Part shown: positions 14,242 to 15,220 of the stretch, piece by piece
Numbering within the stretch: the stretch's first letter is position 1
How the letters are laid out: each line of letters begins with the position of its first letter
From: an uncultured Armatimonadota bacterium
GTDB taxonomy: Bacteria; Armatimonadota; Fimbriimonadia; Fimbriimonadales; Fimbriimonadaceae
Length of the DNA: 15,220 nucleotides
NCBI GenBank assembly: GCA_946478935.1
Contig: CAMLEL010000015.1
Location: 1 to 15,220 of the forward strand
Direction of reading: 5' to 3'
Notes under the pieces: generated by a model
What the model was told of the DNA's origin: nothing
What the model saw: only the letters and a program-made list of their open reading frames with translations
The model's database searches: none
Position numbers and translations under genes: made by a program

Positions 14242-15220
14242 TTATCGACGTGCCGTCGACAATTCAAATAGTTCGAAATTCTCCCCGCTTGGTCCGACTG
14301 GGCTCAGTTGGACTCCGAGTTTCTGGAATTCCGACCCAACCGCTGGCGTGATCCGCCCCTTGCGCGTGAATAGCCAGTGGCTCTTGCCCTCGACAACTTC
14401 CTGAGCAGTTTCGGTCTCGTCGACGGTTCCGTCCAAATACAGCAGGAAACTGGGGAGGCTCGTCTCTTGTAACTTTGGCTTACCGGTCCCCAGCGACTTG
14501 TCTCGGCGGGGCATTTGGAAGACAGCGACAGTGAGCGGGACCTGGTGGAGGCTGTTGGCGCGAATGTACCGGGCGAAAGCGTGTGCCTCGGCTTGGCCAC
14601 TAGCCTGGTACCACCAAAGGATGCCGCCATTGACAAGGAGTGCGACGACCAGAGTCCAAACGATGGGTACGGCTAGCGACTTTGGGCTTTCCAAGCGCCA
14701 GCGCATGGCAAAGTGGGAGCCCAGCAGCATTGCCAAAGGCACGAAAACGGGCAGCACGTAGTGCGGCAGTTTGGCGCTGGAAATGCTGAAGAACAGGAAA
14801 ATGATCAGCGCCCAAGCCCGGAGGTAGCGGTGGAAGCCATCAGCGTTGTTAGGAATGTCGCTGGGACCGCCGATTTCATTCGGCTCCGGAGCAGGTTTGG
14901 ACCGCCACGCGCTCAAGATCCAAAAAGACCAAGGCATCATCCCGATCAGGATCACCGGGATGTATAGGATGTAAGCCCACGCCGCCTTGATGGTGTGCGC
15001 CTTATCTCCTCCCGTAAACCGCCCGATGTTCTGCTCGATGAGAAACTTCTGAACGAAGAGTTCCCCGTTTGCCAAGTACGCAGGAACGTACCAAGTCGCG
15101 ATCACCGCCGCAAGAATCAATATTCCCAACGGCCAATGCCCGCGAAACTTGGGACGGAGCAATTTCTCTCGGTAAAAGGTCCAGCCTGCAATCAACGCAA
15201 AAAGGATCAACGCGACAGGG
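14242..15220 (-). CDS. ArnT/PMT-type membrane glycosyltransferase, C-terminal part (5' partial)
   Basis: The frame is open to the window end, so the N-terminal catalytic half lies beyond 15220. The visible ~325 residues carry about five to six hydrophobic segments. They include the region FVQKFLIEQNIGRF, typical after the catalytic part of GT-39/ArnT-like transferases, followed by MMPWSFWIL and FFSISSAKLPHYVLP, a signature of that family. The last ~110 residues, from about WYQASGQAEAHAF, form a soluble, probably periplasmic C-terminal domain. Such enzymes move a sugar from a lipid-phosphate donor onto a lipid, glycan or protein at the outer face of the inner membrane. Neither donor nor acceptor can be told. 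A TTG at 15210 is only an internal Leu codon. Confidence 0.82.
   Translation of the reverse strand, partial: PVALILFALIAGWTFYREKLLRPKFRGHWPLGILILAAVIATWYVPAYLANGELFVQKFLIEQNIGRFTGGDKAHTIKAAWAYILYIPVILIGMMPWSFWILSAWRSKPAPEPNEIGGPSDIPNNADGFHRYLRAWALIIFLFFSISSAKLPHYVLPVFVPLAMLLGSHFAMRWRLESPKSLAVPIVWTLVVALLVNGGILWWYQASGQAEAHAFARYIRANSLHQVPLTVAVFQMPRRDKSLGTGKPKLQETSLPSFLLYLDGTVDETETAQEVVEGKSHWLFTRKGRITPAVGSEFQKLGVQLSPVGPSGENFELFELSTARR

Overview
This window is about 15.2 kb of gene-dense bacterial chromosome with moderately high GC. It holds twelve protein genes, two of them cut by the window ends, and no recognisable RNA genes, insertion sequences, CRISPR arrays or tRNA-linked integration signs. 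The gene mix suggests a Gram-negative-type, non-proteobacterial lineage: a multiheme cytochrome beside a DUF1573 protein, an ARC/Mpa-type ring ATPase outside Actinobacteria, a secreted tricorn-like protease, a core-only RNase HIII, and frequent TTG starts. Armatimonadota (Fimbriimonadia-like) is my best guess. It is an inference from gene content, not a proven assignment.

Layout. 3-2218 (+): a two-gene exported redox unit, a DUF1573 Ig-like protein (5' end missing) overlapping by 4 nt a four-heme c-type cytochrome fused to a degenerate metallophosphatase-like domain. 2219-2415: a regulatory gap with two near-consensus DnaA boxes spaced 11 bp apart, a small hairpin and a possible sigma70-type promoter. 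2416-7081 (+): a four-gene probable operon with gaps of 63, 48 and 40 nt. It encodes a divergent DnaA-family AAA+ ATPase, a CBS-pair/GGDEF diguanylate cyclase with an unfamiliar C-terminal domain, an ARC/Mpa-like proteasome-type ATPase lacking the C-terminal docking motif, and a small exported PrcB-C-domain protein. 7078-9029 (-): RNase HIII and pyrimidine-nucleoside phosphorylase, coupled by an overlapping TTGA. 9162-9602 (+): a small two-helix membrane protein, ending at a strong bidirectional terminator. 9643-12828 (-): a large exported tricorn-type protease. 12924-13583 (-) and 13606-14208 (+): a divergent pair, a DUF4287-SRPBCC protein and a SAM methyltransferase. 14242-15220 (-): the C-terminal part of an ArnT/PMT-type membrane glycosyltransferase.

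The most unusual part is 2219-7081. A DnaA paralogue with altered signature motifs sits behind tandem DnaA boxes and heads an apparent operon with a c-di-GMP enzyme and a proteasome-activator-like unfoldase. No 20S core, Pup/UBact, Dop or PafA gene is visible here, so the unfoldase's partner is unknown. The grouping hints at coordination of cell cycle, second messenger and protein turnover, but that link is inferred from gene order only.
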